A stretch of DNA of 64,000 nucleotides. Origin: Halobacillus hunanensis (GTDB lineage: Bacteria > Bacillota > Bacilli > Bacillales > Halobacillaceae). A program made the translations under genes and the position numbers. Below, piece by piece: positions 17,214-26,239 of this stretch (positions are counted from its first letter, which is position 1; each line of letters begins with the position of its first letter). Location: contig NZ_FVZB01000005.1 of assembly GCF_900166655.1 (NCBI RefSeq), positions 377,001-441,000 on the forward strand. Reading direction: 5' to 3'. The notes beneath the pieces are model-generated. The model did not search any database and was not told the DNA's origin. It worked only from the letters and a program-made list of their open reading frames with translations.

Positions 17214-18005
17214 ATGACAACAGCAACTGAAAACAAATTGACGGTAACGAAAAACAAAGGAATTGCAGAAGTCCACATTCATGTGAACAAATCTAACTCG
17301 TACAACTTGGATTTTTACCGCGAACTGAATGCGGCGATTGATGACATCCGTTTCGATAATGACATTAAAGTAGCCGTACTGATGAGTGACATGCCAAAGT
17401 TCTTCTCAGCTGGAGCGGATGTTTCGTTCCTAAAATCCGCTGAACCGAAGTTCAAGACGCAGTTCTGCTTGTTCTGTAATGAAACGTTAGATAAAATCGC
17501 GCGTTCTCCACAAATCTGGATTGCTTGTTTAGAAGGCCATACAGTTGGAGGCGGTCTGGAAATGGCGCTTGCCTGTGATCTTCGCTTTATGGGGGATTCT
17601 GCTGGAAAGATCGGACTTCCGGAAATCAGCCTTGGTGTGTTAGCCGGAACAGGCGGAACACAGCGTTTGGCTCGTCAGGTCGGCCACTCTAAAGCGCTTG
17701 ATATGAACATTACCGGGGATACGATCTCTCCACAAGAAGCGCTGGACATCCAACTCGTGGACAAAGTGTACCCACAGGAAGAAACGCGTGAGAAGACGTT
17801 AGCTTATGCCGAGAAGGTCGCCAGCCAGGCCACGTATGCGGCCTCAAACATTAAGCTTTCCATTATGAACGGCAAAGAAATGCCGTTAAATGCAGCCATC
17901 CGTTACGAAGGAGAACTGCAGAACCTGTTGTTCCGTTCTGAAGATGCTCAAGAAGGTTTGAGTGCTTTCTTAGAAAAACGCGAGGCTGACTGGAGCGGAA
18001 AATAA
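17214..18005 (+). CDS. enoyl-CoA hydratase/isomerase, copy 2
   Basis: The near-identical twin of the gene at 5763: 262 of 263 residues match (N7 here). By my count the DNA differs at 44 of 792 positions, and 43 of these changes are silent. E116 and E137 are intact. The segment TTAGGAGGAATGAAAC before the ATG is also shared. The last gene of the paaA operon, it follows the aldehyde dehydrogenase by 34 bases. The dehydrogenase plus this crotonase could together replace the two activities of PaaZ (inference). Confidence 0.88.
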   Translation: MTTATENKLTVTKNKGIAEVHIHVNKSNSYNLDFYRELNAAIDDIRFDNDIKVAVLMSDMPKFFSAGADVSFLKSAEPKFKTQFCLFCNETLDKIARSPQIWIACLEGHTVGGGLEMALACDLRFMGDSAGKIGLPEISLGVLAGTGGTQRLARQVGHSKALDMNITGDTISPQEALDIQLVDKVYPQEETREKTLAYAEKVASQATYAASNIKLSIMNGKEMPLNAAIRYEGELQNLLFRSEDAQEGLSAFLEKREADWSGK

Positions 18006-18026
18006 GGGATAATGGTATAGTAATGA

Positions 18027-18066
18027 AGAGTTAAGGTTGAACTTATTCTGCCTTAACTCTTTTTCT
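18027..18066 (+). terminator. Rho-independent terminator of the paaA operon
   Basis: AGAGTTAAGG (18027-18036) and CCTTAACTCT (18051-18060) form a perfect 10-bp stem, followed by TTTTCT. No clear promoter was found between it and the ligase gene at 18112. Confidence 0.88.
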
Positions 18067-18111
18067 AAGCCAACTGTTGAATGCGCTTTCGTAAATAGAT
18101 AGGAGGAGAAA

Positions 18112-19667
18112 ATGTTACAGTCGGTTGATACACTGAGAGGAATAAAGGACTCTTATAATGCTGCTGTCCGTTTTGTTGACGATAATGTAAGATAGCCATT
18201 ACATGTGGGGAAGATGAACTGACTTATCAGCAGTTGTCACATCAGATGAATCAGTTCGGAAATGCTTTATTAGATATTGGCTTAGAAATAGAGAACCGCA
18301 TCTTACTTTCTCTTCATGATTCCCCTGAGTTTGTGGTTTCCTTTTACGGCTCGATTAAAATCGGGGCAGTACCTATACCCGTGAATACAAATTTACAACC
18401 GCATGATTATGAGTATTTTTTAAACCACAGCCGCGCGAAAGTATTTGTTGTCTATGAACAATTATGGGAAGAATTAAAAGCATACAAGGATCGCTTCCTT
18501 TTTTTGAAGCATGTAATCATTGTTTCAGAAAAGGGGTCAACCACGGAAGAGATAGACTTTCACGGCTTTACAGCGAACGCTTCTCATGAACTGGATGAGT
18601 CCTATCCAACTACCTCCGAAGATTCAGCATTCTGGCTATATAGTTCGGGAAGTACCGGAACTCCAAAGGGTGTTATACATCGCCAGCGCAGTATGGAATC
18701 GGCATTCCATAATTATGCTGTAAATATTTTGAATATTCAATCATATGATGTTACCTTTTCTGCGTCAAAGCTATATTTTGCGTACGGATTGGGCAACGGT
18801 ATGTACTTTCCGTTTGGATCCGGAGCGACAGCTATTTTACTTAAAGGTAAGCCTACCCCTGAAAAGGTTTTTGAAACAATTGAAAAGAAGAAGCCGACTA
18901 TATTTTTCGGTGTGCCTACCCTCTACGGAGCGATGATTAATTACGTGGAAAAAACAGGGCGTGTCCCTGATTTGTCCAGTGTTCGTGTTTGCGTTTCCGC
19001 TGGAGAAGCATTGCCTGCCTCCTACGTTAAAAAATGGAAAGAACTGTTTAACGTGGACATTTTAGACGGCATTGGTTCAACTGAGGCTCTCCATATTTTC
19101 TTGTCCAATCAAAGTGGTGAAGTCGAGCCAGGAAGTACGGGAAAAATTGTTCCCGGTTACGATGCTAAAGTTGTCAATGAAGATGGACAGACACTTCCTG
19201 CAAATGAAGTAGGTGACTTAGTGATTAAAGGGGACAGCATTGCTTCAGGTTATTGGTGCAATCTCTCTGAGAATTACCATAAGTTCAGAGGAGAGTGGAT
19301 GTACACAGGAGACAAGTACTACCAGGATGATGATGGGTACTTCTGGTACTGCGGCCGCTCTGATGACATGCTTAAAGTAGGCGGCATTTGGGTTTCTCCG
19401 ATTGAAATCGAATCAACTCTCCTGCAGCACGAAGATGTGTTAGAGGTAGCAGTAGTTGGAGAAACCAATACCGCTAATCTGGTTCATCCTAAAGCTTACG
19501 TCATTTTAAAAGAACCCAAAAAGGCGAGCGATGAGTTAGCTGATTTACTAAAGTTGTACGTGAAAGATCAGTTAGCGCCTTATAAATACCCTCGGGCGAT
19601 CGAGTTTATTGAATCACTCCCCAAAACAGCAACTGGGAAGATACAACGCTTTAAACTAAAAACATAA
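18112..19667 (+). pseudogene. benzoate-CoA-ligase-family gene with a one-base frameshift
   Basis: An ATG at 18112 behind AGGAGGAGAAA encodes LQSVDTLRGIKDSYNAA and then hits TAG at 18193. The next frame resumes without loss as KIAITCGEDELTYQQLSHQ and runs to 19667. Restoring one A near 18189 joins the two into about 518 residues, the normal size of the family. Motifs are YSSGSTGTPKG, FAYGLGNGMYFPFG (typical of benzoate-CoA ligases), YTGDKYY and the terminal Lys in PKTATGKIQ. It would activate an aromatic acid with ATP and CoA. It is either broken in this strain or a sequencing error. The in-frame TTG at 18234 has no ribosome site. Confidence 0.85.
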
Positions 19668-19706
19668 AAGACCATATGAGTCCGGGACAGAACTGAATTA
19701 TGCATA

Positions 19707-19752
19707 AAATAATCCGGACAATTTCATTTGAATTTGTCCGGATTATTTGCAT
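19707..19752. terminator. bidirectional-looking terminator after the ligase gene
   Basis: AAATAATCCGGACAA (19707-19721) and TTGTCCGGATTATTT (19734-19748) form a perfect 15-bp stem. Confidence 0.75.
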
Positions 19753-19791
19753 ACCAAGAAAGGAATTCTTTCTGTAAAAGGAGAATAAATA

Positions 19792-20994
19792 ATGAATGAA
19801 GTAGTAATCGTCGATGCAGTTCGAACTCCAATTGGCAGGTATAAAGGAGCTTTAAAAAACATAAGGCCGGATGACCTTGGGGCCGCTGTGATCAAAGCGT
19901 TGATGGAACGAAATACTAGTCTGCCTTCTGAGGAAGTGGGGGATGTTATTTTTGGAAATGCCAACGGGGCAGGAGAGGAAAACCGCAACGTTGCACGCAT
20001 GGCGCTTTTGTTAGCTGGTTTGCCTCAAGAGGTCAGCGGAACGACAATAAATCGTCTTTGCGGCTCCAGCCTTGATGCTGTGAGAATGGCCGCTCGATCG
20101 ATTCTTTCGGGCGAGGAAGATATTATGATTGCCGGCGGGACGGAAAGTATGACGCGTGCTCCTTTCGTCATGGCAAAACCCGAAAAAGAGTTTCCCAGGG
20201 GAAATATGGAACTCTATGATACGACAATAGGATGGCGATTTATTAATCCGCAACTGCAAGAAATGTATGGAACAGATTCAATGCCGCAGACAGCAGAAAA
20301 TGTTGCAAGAAGATATCATATCACCCGAGAGGATCAGGATGAGTTTGCATTGATGAGTCAGCAGCGGGCGAAAGAGGCTGTTGAAACAGATCGTTTTGCG
20401 GAAGAAATCATCCCCGTGCTCTCTAAGGACAAACGAGGACATGAGGAATGGATTAAAGAGGATGAACACCCTCGTCCTGAGACAACAATAGAAAAGCTCA
20501 GTAAGCTTCGTCCCTTATTTTCTGAAGGAACCATTACCGCTGGAAACGCTTCAGGTGTCAATGATGGGGCGTCCGCCTTGCTGTTAATGAGTGCAGGTCG
20601 TGCCAAGGAGCTCGGGCTTCAGCCTTTAGCTAAGTACACAGCCTCAGCAACTGCAGGGGTGGAACCAGCTGTCATGGGGCTGGGTCCTATCTCAGCCACG
20701 CAAAAGCTTCTAAAGAAAAGTTCGTTAAAGGTAAATGATTTTGACTTAATTGAATTAAATGAAGCCTTTGCGTCTCAATCTTTAGAGTGTATCAATCAGC
20801 TCGGTTTAGATACAAAGAAGGTTAATGTCAATGGAGGTGCCATTGCCTTTGGCCATCCGCTAGGAGCAAGCGGTGCTAGAATATTAACGACGTTGATTCA
20901 CGAAATGAAAAAACGGGATGCCGCTAGAGGGTTGGCGACGATGTGTATTGGTGTCGGGCAGGGGATTTCTGTTGCTGTAGAAAACATAGGATGA
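19792..20994 (+). CDS. acetyl-CoA acyltransferase (thiolase), PaaJ/PcaF-like
   Basis: A 400-residue thiolase with nucleophile C90 in [10 protein letters not shown], the [10 protein letters not shown] motif, [15 protein letters not shown] with the catalytic His, and the second Cys in MCIGVGQG. The length and the position after paaH-like genes suggest cleavage of 3-oxoadipyl-CoA to succinyl-CoA and acetyl-CoA. A general beta-oxidation thiolase is possible. The ATG follows AAAAGGAGAATAAAT. It is flanked by terminators on both sides. Confidence 0.88.
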   Translation: MNEVVIVDAVRTPIGRYKGALKNIRPDDLGAAVIKALMERNTSLPSEEVGDVIFGNANGAGEENRNVARMALLLAGLPQEVSGTTINRLCGSSLDAVRMAARSILSGEEDIMIAGGTESMTRAPFVMAKPEKEFPRGNMELYDTTIGWRFINPQLQEMYGTDSMPQTAENVARRYHITREDQDEFALMSQQRAKEAVETDRFAEEIIPVLSKDKRGHEEWIKEDEHPRPETTIEKLSKLRPLFSEGTITAGNASGVNDGASALLLMSAGRAKELGLQPLAKYTASATAGVEPAVMGLGPISATQKLLKKSSLKVNDFDLIELNEAFASQSLECINQLGLDTKKVNVNGGAIAFGHPLGASGARILTTLIHEMKKRDAARGLATMCIGVGQGISVAVENIG

Positions 20995-21032
20995 AGATAT
21001 GGTCCAAACAATCAACCCGAAAAAATGCTAGG

Positions 21033-21070
21033 GCTGGATCGGGGCAATTCCCTCTTGATCCAGCTTTTTT
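21033..21070 (+). terminator. Rho-independent terminator of the thiolase gene
   Basis: GCTGGATC (21033-21040) and GATCCAGC (21057-21064) pair around an inner GGGG/CCCT, then TTTTTT. It closes the aromatic cluster. Confidence 0.9.
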
Positions 21071-21158
21071 ATGGAGTTCATTGTGACTTTATGCGATGGG
21101 ACAAAGTGAAAGTTGTTCTCTTTTCATCGGGGCGTCAGATTTCGACTGTTATGGCAGG

Positions 21159-21722
21159 TTAATTATATAAATTCCAGGATAATTTCAATGACTCAACGAT
21201 ATAATTCGCTGCTTCTTCTTCGTTAAGCTGGTCTGTCATTACCTTAGAATGATGGTCAGCATAAATCTCTTTTCTAGCGTGAAACAATGATTCAACTTCC
21301 TCTATTGTACGCCCTTGCAAAACTGGACGACTTTCAATTAATAAACTGAGTCTCTCTTTCCATGCCTCCCATGAAATATCCAGGTGAAAGACAATACAAT
21401 GGCTGAGACAGGCATGCCGTATTTCTTCTTGCAGGAAAGCCCCTCCACCAAGAGAAATCACTTTTAAATTCTGTTGGCAAAGCTCTGTAATGAGGTTACT
21501 TTCCGCTTTGCGAAACTCATTTTCGCCCAGCGTTTTAAAAATCTCCGGAATGGACATTTGATAGTTTTCCTCGATTTCTTTATCAATGTCAATAAAGCTT
21601 CGATGCAGTTTTTGAGCAACCAGTTTTCCGATTGAAGTCTTACCGACTCCCATAAAGCCTACAAACACAATACTCTTTTCTTTTAATGGAATTTCTCTCT
21701 GTGTACTTTTTCCATACCCCAT
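21159..21722 (-). CDS. aroK: shikimate kinase
   Basis: A 187-residue kinase that phosphorylates shikimate in aromatic amino acid synthesis. P-loop GFMGVGKTS at residues ~22-30, the shikimate-binding DIDKEIE, SLGGGAF, and the lid Arg in ESRPVLQGR. Length is normal, with a short N-terminal extension. The ATG is preceded by AAAGGATG at about ten bases. It is single, divergent from aroD across a 0.5-kb gap of repeats. Confidence 0.9.
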   Translation of the reverse strand: MGYGKSTQREIPLKEKSIVFVGFMGVGKTSIGKLVAQKLHRSFIDIDKEIEENYQMSIPEIFKTLGENEFRKAESNLITELCQQNLKVISLGGGAFLQEEIRHACLSHCIVFHLDISWEAWKERLSLLIESRPVLQGRTIEEVESLFHARKEIYADHHSKVMTDQLNEEEAANYIVESLKLSWNLYN

Positions 21723-21866
21723 AGATAAAGCATCCTTTAATTAGTAGATTTGAAATGCGATGAACAAATAAAAAGTTGAATTGATTATATTATACTGCAC
21801 TTGTTTTGGCAAAAAGGTTGGTATCGTGTCTAAAAACTATAATTGGTACAAATATGGGTGCATATA

Positions 21867-21957
21867 AACCGCTGCTAAAATATACTTCGCTTTTACAGGA
21901 TGGGGAGTCGTTAGATGTTGGCACAGGACGTGCCGAACTTAAGCGAACTTCCACTTA
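21867..21957 (-). repeat. truncated copy of the dispersed element with inverted ends
   Basis: AACCGCTGCTAAAATATACT matches the reverse complement of the right end of the copies at 46827-46842 and 57005-57020. It then matches the insert of the 56.9-kb copy: TGTTGGCACAGGACGTGCCG and CGAACTTCC. The left part of the element is missing. Orientation is opposite to the other two. Confidence 0.7.
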
Positions 21958-22006
21958 ACCCGATCTTAATCTTCCTTGAATGATGTACTTTACAACCTGA
22001 TTTTTA

Positions 22007-22045
22007 AGAAGATGGTTCCGTTGCTCTCATTCTCCTATTAAAATA
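22007..22045 (-). repeat. short dispersed repeat A, inverted copy
   Basis: Read on the minus strand this gives GAATGAGAGCAACGGAACC and then ATCTT, nearly identical to 46556-46583 on the plus strand. Confidence 0.6.
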
Positions 22046-22063
22046 TGGAACCTTACTCAGATT

Positions 22064-22127
22064 GGAGCAACACAAAAGTGATCTATCAGTCTTTATTTTT
22101 GTAAAGGAGCAGTTATGAAATTGACTC
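22064..22127 (+). repeat. dispersed repeat B, copy 1
   Basis: GGAGCAACAC, AGTGATCTAT, TTTATTTTTGT and TTATGAAATTGACTCA recur in the same order at 46983-47052. Each copy contains an AAAGGAGC/AAAGAGCC-like site followed by ATGAAATTGACTCA, giving a tiny reading frame beginning MKLT (18 codons here). Confidence 0.65.
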
Positions 22128-22228
22128 ATGTAAAAAAGAATTGTAAGTTTATAAGAAGTTTTATAGAATGACACTAATATAATGGTGGTACATACGAGTA
22201 AACAAAATTGAGTTAAGGAGATCTTCAC

Positions 22229-23002
22229 ATGGAACGCAATCGCAAAGAATTGAGAGTGAAGGGAAAAGCAATGGATGGACAGTCTCCCGTAATCTGTCTT
22301 CCATTGATTGGGACAAATACGGAAGAACTCATAAAGGAACTGAAGACGATTAAAGCGCAAGAACCTGACATGATTGAATGGCGTGCAGACTTTTTTGAGA
22401 AACTGGATGATGAAGGAGAAGTGATGGAGGCGCTTTTGAAGATTGAAGATCTAGCAGGTGAAATTCCACTTTTATTTACGATTCGCTCGGTTGAAGAAGG
22501 TGGGCAACCGACCCCTTTGGATGAAGAAGCAAAAGTCCATTTACTCACTAGTTTAATAAAAACAAACAAGATTGAGTTAGTAGATTACGAATTACACAAT
22601 GACGATAGATATATAAAGCATTTGCGGGAAGTTACTAAGAGCCATGGAGTGAAGCTTATGGTCTCTTATCATAACTTTAAGCAAACACCTTCATTAGAAG
22701 CACTTTTAGAAAAAGGAAAAAAGGCGGAGCAATATCAAGCGGATCTCATTAAGATTGCAGTTATGCCTGCAGATATGAAGGATGTACTAGTTTTGCTGGA
22801 AGCTACTCATAATTTAGACTTACATCTCACTATCCCTGTAGTGGCTATATCAATGGGAGAATACGGATCAATCAGCAGAATGTTCGGGTGGAGATTTGGT
22901 TCTCTGATTACATTTGCAGTTGGACACCAAGGTTCCGCCCCTGGGCAAATCCCTCTTGAAGATTTACGGACTGTAGTGGACATTATCAAGAAATCATTGT
23001 AA
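22229..23002 (+). CDS. aroD: type I 3-dehydroquinate dehydratase
   Basis: A 257-residue enzyme that dehydrates 3-dehydroquinate to 3-dehydroshikimate via a Schiff base. Catalytic residues are clear: E50 (IEWRAD), H148 (SYHNF) and the Schiff-base K175 (LIKIAVM). Further family motifs are SMGEYGSISRM and GSAPGQI. The ATG follows AAGGAGATCTTCAC. It stands alone. Confidence 0.93.
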   Translation: MERNRKELRVKGKAMDGQSPVICLPLIGTNTEELIKELKTIKAQEPDMIEWRADFFEKLDDEGEVMEALLKIEDLAGEIPLLFTIRSVEEGGQPTPLDEEAKVHLLTSLIKTNKIELVDYELHNDDRYIKHLREVTKSHGVKLMVSYHNFKQTPSLEALLEKGKKAEQYQADLIKIAVMPADMKDVLVLLEATHNLDLHLTIPVVAISMGEYGSISRMFGWRFGSLITFAVGHQGSAPGQIPLEDLRTVVDIIKKSL

Positions 23003-23054
23003 TCAATTATTACAGTCAGGTCGAACAACAAGTAAAGTAATGATAAAGGAAAAA

Positions 23055-23082
23055 AGCCAAAGGCATAGCCCTGGCTCTTTTC
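23055..23082. terminator. bidirectional terminator between aroD and the yjcZ-like gene
   Basis: AGCCA pairs with TGGCT, and AGGC pairs with GCC further in. It is flanked by AAAAAA on one side and TTTT on the other, so it can serve both converging genes. Confidence 0.65.
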
Positions 23083-23095
23083 CTTTAATTATTTA

Positions 23096-23314
23096 TTATT
23101 TGTAAAATGAAGCACCAACAATAATGAGAAGGATAAACAACACCACAATCAAGGCAAAGTTGTTACCGCGTCTGCGTCCATGACCGCAGCCACCGTAGCC
23201 GCCGAATCCGCCTACGTTGTTTCCATAGCCGCCAAATCCGCCTACATTATTTCCGAATCCGCCTACGTTATTTCCGTAGCCGCCAAATCCACCTACGTTA
23301 TTTCCATGACCCAT
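23096..23314 (-). CDS. YjcZ-type glycine-rich small membrane protein
   Basis: A 72-residue protein. Residues 4-45 are tandem [10 protein letters not shown]-like units; residues ~52-72 form one C-terminal membrane segment ([20 protein letters not shown]), the hallmark of YjcZ-family sporulation proteins, which are usually about half as long. The ATG follows AAGGTGGTGAGATT. The DNA repeats exactly enough to allow unit gain or loss. Confidence 0.8.
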   Translation of the reverse strand: MGHGNNVGGFGGYGNNVGGFGNNVGGFGGYGNNVGGFGGYGGCGHGRRRGNNFALIVVLFILLIIVGASFYK

Positions 23315-23444
23315 AATCTCACCACCTTTTTAATCTATATAAGTACTTTATGAAAACTTTGGGATGGCGGAAGGGCTGATGACTAGATGGAATGACGAAA
23401 TCGGGACATTTATTGTGAGTATAGTGTGACAGAATTCTAGGAGG

Positions 23445-23693
23445 TTAGGGAAGATGCATTAGAAGCCTGCATCTTTTAACAAGGCACGTTGAAAAAAACT
23501 TTTTTTCAAAAAGACGGGGATGATTCCAAATTTCTTTGAACAAACATGTAATGACTTCTTCGGCTTTTTTAGTGTCCTGTAATTCGTTTAGAATCAGAGG
23601 GTATAAAAAATGGATGTATTTATGATACAACTCGTCGAGAGCCTGCTTGTCTTTATGTATAATTCGAGTCATTAATTCTTGGTCCATATTCAA
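23445..23693 (-). CDS. small protein resembling sigma-70 region 2 only
   Basis: An 82-residue protein. DKQALDELYHKYIHFLYPLI and DTKKAEEVITCLFKEIWNHP have the spacing of ECF sigma factor region 2. There is no region 4, and only 130 bases separate the stop from the next gene. It may be a decayed sigma factor or a small regulatory relative. The start is TTG (23693), 8 bases after GAGGGGG, or ATG 23687. Confidence 0.6.
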   Translation of the reverse strand: MNMDQELMTRIIHKDKQALDELYHKYIHFLYPLILNELQDTKKAEEVITCLFKEIWNHPRLFEKKFFSTCLVKRCRLLMHLP

Positions 23694-23927
23694 CTATTGC
23701 GCCCCCTCTTCTCCCACGTCAAATATAAAATACCCCGGAATGTATTCCGTGAAACCTTTACGGCATGTCTATCGACTTATATTTTTGCGTGTTTATGGGT
23801 GACTCTTGTTCCCGATGAGGAGTGTATACTTTCTTTTTTCAGACCAGCAAAAATCAATCACTCTATTACCTAGGATAATTCGCATCTGCTAAAAAGATTT
23901 ACTCTCTGTAAAAACTACGCACATATT
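23694..23927. other. intergenic stretch before the moxR operon
   Basis: The first ~230 bases hold no gene, strong hairpin or shared repeat that I can support. The moxR promoter follows. Confidence 0.4.
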
Positions 23928-23956
23928 TTGTCGTATGTCTATAGTTGTAGTATAGT
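23928..23956 (+). promoter_or_regulatory. sigma-A-type promoter of the moxR operon
   Basis: TTGTCG (23928-23933), 17-nt spacer, TATAGT (23951-23956), about 55 bases before the moxR start. Confidence 0.65.
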
Positions 23957-24011
23957 TAGAGAGAGCGTGACTTTTCAGAATATATTGTCAAACTAGAGAG
24001 GGGTACACCGA

Positions 24012-24977
24012 ATGACGATGCAAGGTCTATTATATCAACCAAAAATTGCTGAAGTCTTAAAGAATATTAACAAAGTAATGATTGGTAAGGAAGAAGCAGC
24101 ATTATTAAGTGTTATTGCTTTGCTTGCCAAGGGTCATGTTTTGCTGGAAGATGTACCAGGTGTAGGGAAGACAATGCTTGTCCGGACGCTCGCCAAGTCG
24201 CTAGATTGTGATTTTAAACGTATTCAATTTACTCCAGATCTGTTGCCTTCAGATGTAACAGGTGTTTCGATATATAATCCTAAAGAACTTCAATTTGAGT
24301 TTCGTCCTGGTCCGATTTTAGGAAACGTTGTTTTGGCGGACGAGATTAACCGAACATCCCCTAAAACGCAGTCTGCGTTGTTAGAGGGGATGGAGGAAAC
24401 GAGCATTACGGTTGATGGGGAAGCTGTCCCTCTAAATCAGCCATTTTTCGTAATGGCTACACAAAACCCGATCGAATATGAAGGGACATATCCGTTGCCT
24501 GAAGCTCAACTGGATCGCTTTTTGCTAAAGCTTAAAATGGGTTATCCGTCAGCTAAACAAGAGGTAGACATGCTTACGCGAACCTCCGGAAGTCACCCTA
24601 TTCACACGATTGAAGCTGTGATTTCAAGAGATGAATTGATTGATCTACAGAAGCAGACAGAAGATGTGTATGTTGATCAGACAGTCAATCGATATATTGT
24701 AGAACTTGTAACAGGTACGCGCGCGCACAAAGGAGTGTATCTCGGAGTAAGTCCTCGTGGCTCGATTGCGCTTATGAAGGCAGCAAAAGCCTATGCTTTT
24801 ATCCAAGATCGGGATTATGTGATTCCTGATGACATAAAATATCTAGCTCCCTATGTATTAGCCCATCGAATGATTCTAACGTCAGAGTCTAAATTTGAAG
24901 GGGCAACAGCAGAGGATATTGTGGATGAGCTTCTCACCGTAACATCGATACCGGTGCAGAGGAATGTGAGTGAATGA
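24012..24977 (+). CDS. MoxR family AAA+ ATPase
   Basis: A 321-residue ATPase. Walker A is DVPGVGKTM (residues 47-55), Walker B is VVLADEINRTSPKTQ, and sensor regions ATQNPIEYEGTYPLPEAQLDRF are visible in sequence. MoxR proteins act as chaperones for VWA or DUF58 partners. The next two genes supply such a DUF58 protein and a transglutaminase-like membrane protein, the usual trio. The ATG is ten bases after GAGAGGGG. Confidence 0.92.
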   Translation: MTMQGLLYQPKIAEVLKNINKVMIGKEEAALLSVIALLAKGHVLLEDVPGVGKTMLVRTLAKSLDCDFKRIQFTPDLLPSDVTGVSIYNPKELQFEFRPGPILGNVVLADEINRTSPKTQSALLEGMEETSITVDGEAVPLNQPFFVMATQNPIEYEGTYPLPEAQLDRFLLKLKMGYPSAKQEVDMLTRTSGSHPIHTIEAVISRDELIDLQKQTEDVYVDQTVNRYIVELVTGTRAHKGVYLGVSPRGSIALMKAAKAYAFIQDRDYVIPDDIKYLAPYVLAHRMILTSESKFEGATAEDIVDELLTVTSIPVQRNVSE

Positions 24978-26239
24978 AACAATCTGTTCGATTCACAGGC
25001 AGGTTAGTAGTGATCTTGCTTATATTTGCCGTCCTATTCTCTTATGCTATGTTTCAGGGGGGCTTTGTAAGTTGGTTTTTATTCTACAGTTTCCTTCCAT
25101 TTCTTCTCTATATGACGGGTCTTACTTTTTATTCAATGGATAATTGGGAAGTCGATCGCCATTTTTCCAAGAGGGTAGCTTCAGCAGGAGAAACCATCCA
25201 TGTAGATGTTGTGATTCGAAGAAAGTTTTTGTTTCCGTTGTATTATTGTGTGATTGAGGAGCTTTTTCCCGAGTCATTAATGAAGCGGGACAATCACGTT
25301 GAGAAATATCGAAACATGGATAATCCAGCGGGTTTGGCTCAATCACGACAAATTAAGAAAGTAGCTTTTCCATGGTTTAAGCGAACAATTCGCTATCAAT
25401 ATGAAATGGAAGAATTGCCAAGAGGCGAGCATCATCTACGGGCTCTTCGTGTAAAAACCGGGGATTTCTTTGGATTTATAACAAAAGAAGCAACCTACGA
25501 GCTTGACAATAGGCTTGTTGTTTTTCCTCATAAAAGACCGGTGAAGTTGAAAGAGAGTGCTCAAAGCTTTGAACAAGGTGTCAGCCCCTCTTTTAAATTA
25601 AATGAGAAAAATACAAATGTTGTCTCAGGGGTTAGAGAGTATGTCCCTGGGGATCGCTTCGCCTGGATTGACTGGAAGACAACAGCGAAAAGTAATCAAA
25701 TGATGACAAAAGAGTTTGAGCAGGAAAAAAGTGTAGATATGCTGGTCATATTAAATGCCGTGAATGAGCCGGATATGAATCCGTTAAGTTTTGAAGGGGC
25801 GGTTGAATTTAGTGCATCGTTACTGGAGGAGATGCACAGCAGGTCTTCACAGCTCGCTTTTATGACACTTGGAGACGAGAAGAGGTATTTTCCCTTTCAG
25901 AATGATTATACTCAGAGAGATTTGATCCAGGAACACCTTGCTAAAATTCGCCCTAACGGAAAAATACCTTTCGTTGAACAGCTGGAGCGAGAGCTTGCAC
26001 AGAATCGTGCAGGGATGCTGCTTCTAATTGTCAGCCATCACTTAGATGCGCAAATGGTCGTCACTTTAACTCGACTAGCACATAAAAGTAAACGGCTGGT
26101 TTTCTTTTATGTCAAACCGCAGAGTCAAATAGATTTTCAAGTTCATAAATGGTTCAAGCAATTAAAAAACAATGGAATTCTTGTGAACACCATCTCAGAA
26201 GGGGAATTAACACAGCTGGAATTTGAGGTGAACACGTAA
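24974..26239 (+). CDS. DUF58 domain-containing membrane protein
   Basis: A 421-residue protein. Two N-terminal membrane segments (residues ~10-50) are followed by a soluble part with the DUF58 core GVREYVPGDRFAWIDWKTTA and a VWA-like stretch starting VDMLVILN. It overlaps moxR by four bases (ATGA), indicating translational coupling. Family members occur with MoxR ATPases, but their biochemical job is not settled. Confidence 0.88.
   Translation: MKQSVRFTGRLVVILLIFAVLFSYAMFQGGFVSWFLFYSFLPFLLYMTGLTFYSMDNWEVDRHFSKRVASAGETIHVDVVIRRKFLFPLYYCVIEELFPESLMKRDNHVEKYRNMDNPAGLAQSRQIKKVAFPWFKRTIRYQYEMEELPRGEHHLRALRVKTGDFFGFITKEATYELDNRLVVFPHKRPVKLKESAQSFEQGVSPSFKLNEKNTNVVSGVREYVPGDRFAWIDWKTTAKSNQMMTKEFEQEKSVDMLVILNAVNEPDMNPLSFEGAVEFSASLLEEMHSRSSQLAFMTLGDEKRYFPFQNDYTQRDLIQEHLAKIRPNGKIPFVEQLERELAQNRAGMLLLIVSHHLDAQMVVTLTRLAHKSKRLVFFYVKPQSQIDFQVHKWFKQLKNNGILVNTISEGELTQLEFEVNT

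Larger units (their letters stand above)
21723..22228. other. repeat-filled intergenic region between aroK and aroD
   Basis: About 500 bases without a credible gene. It contains a truncated copy of the dispersed element (21867-21957) and copies of the segments also found near 46.56 and 46.98 kb. Confidence 0.6.

Noticed and set aside
18234-19667. ligase gene read as an intact 477-residue protein starting at TTG 18234
   Set aside because: No ribosome site precedes it, and conserved ligase sequence continues upstream in the same frame and then in the shifted frame to an ATG with a strong site.
23200-23314. possible CRISPR or satellite in the tandem CCGCC-rich segment
   Set aside because: It is in frame with, and explained by, the Gly-Asn-Val-Phe repeats of the YjcZ-like protein.
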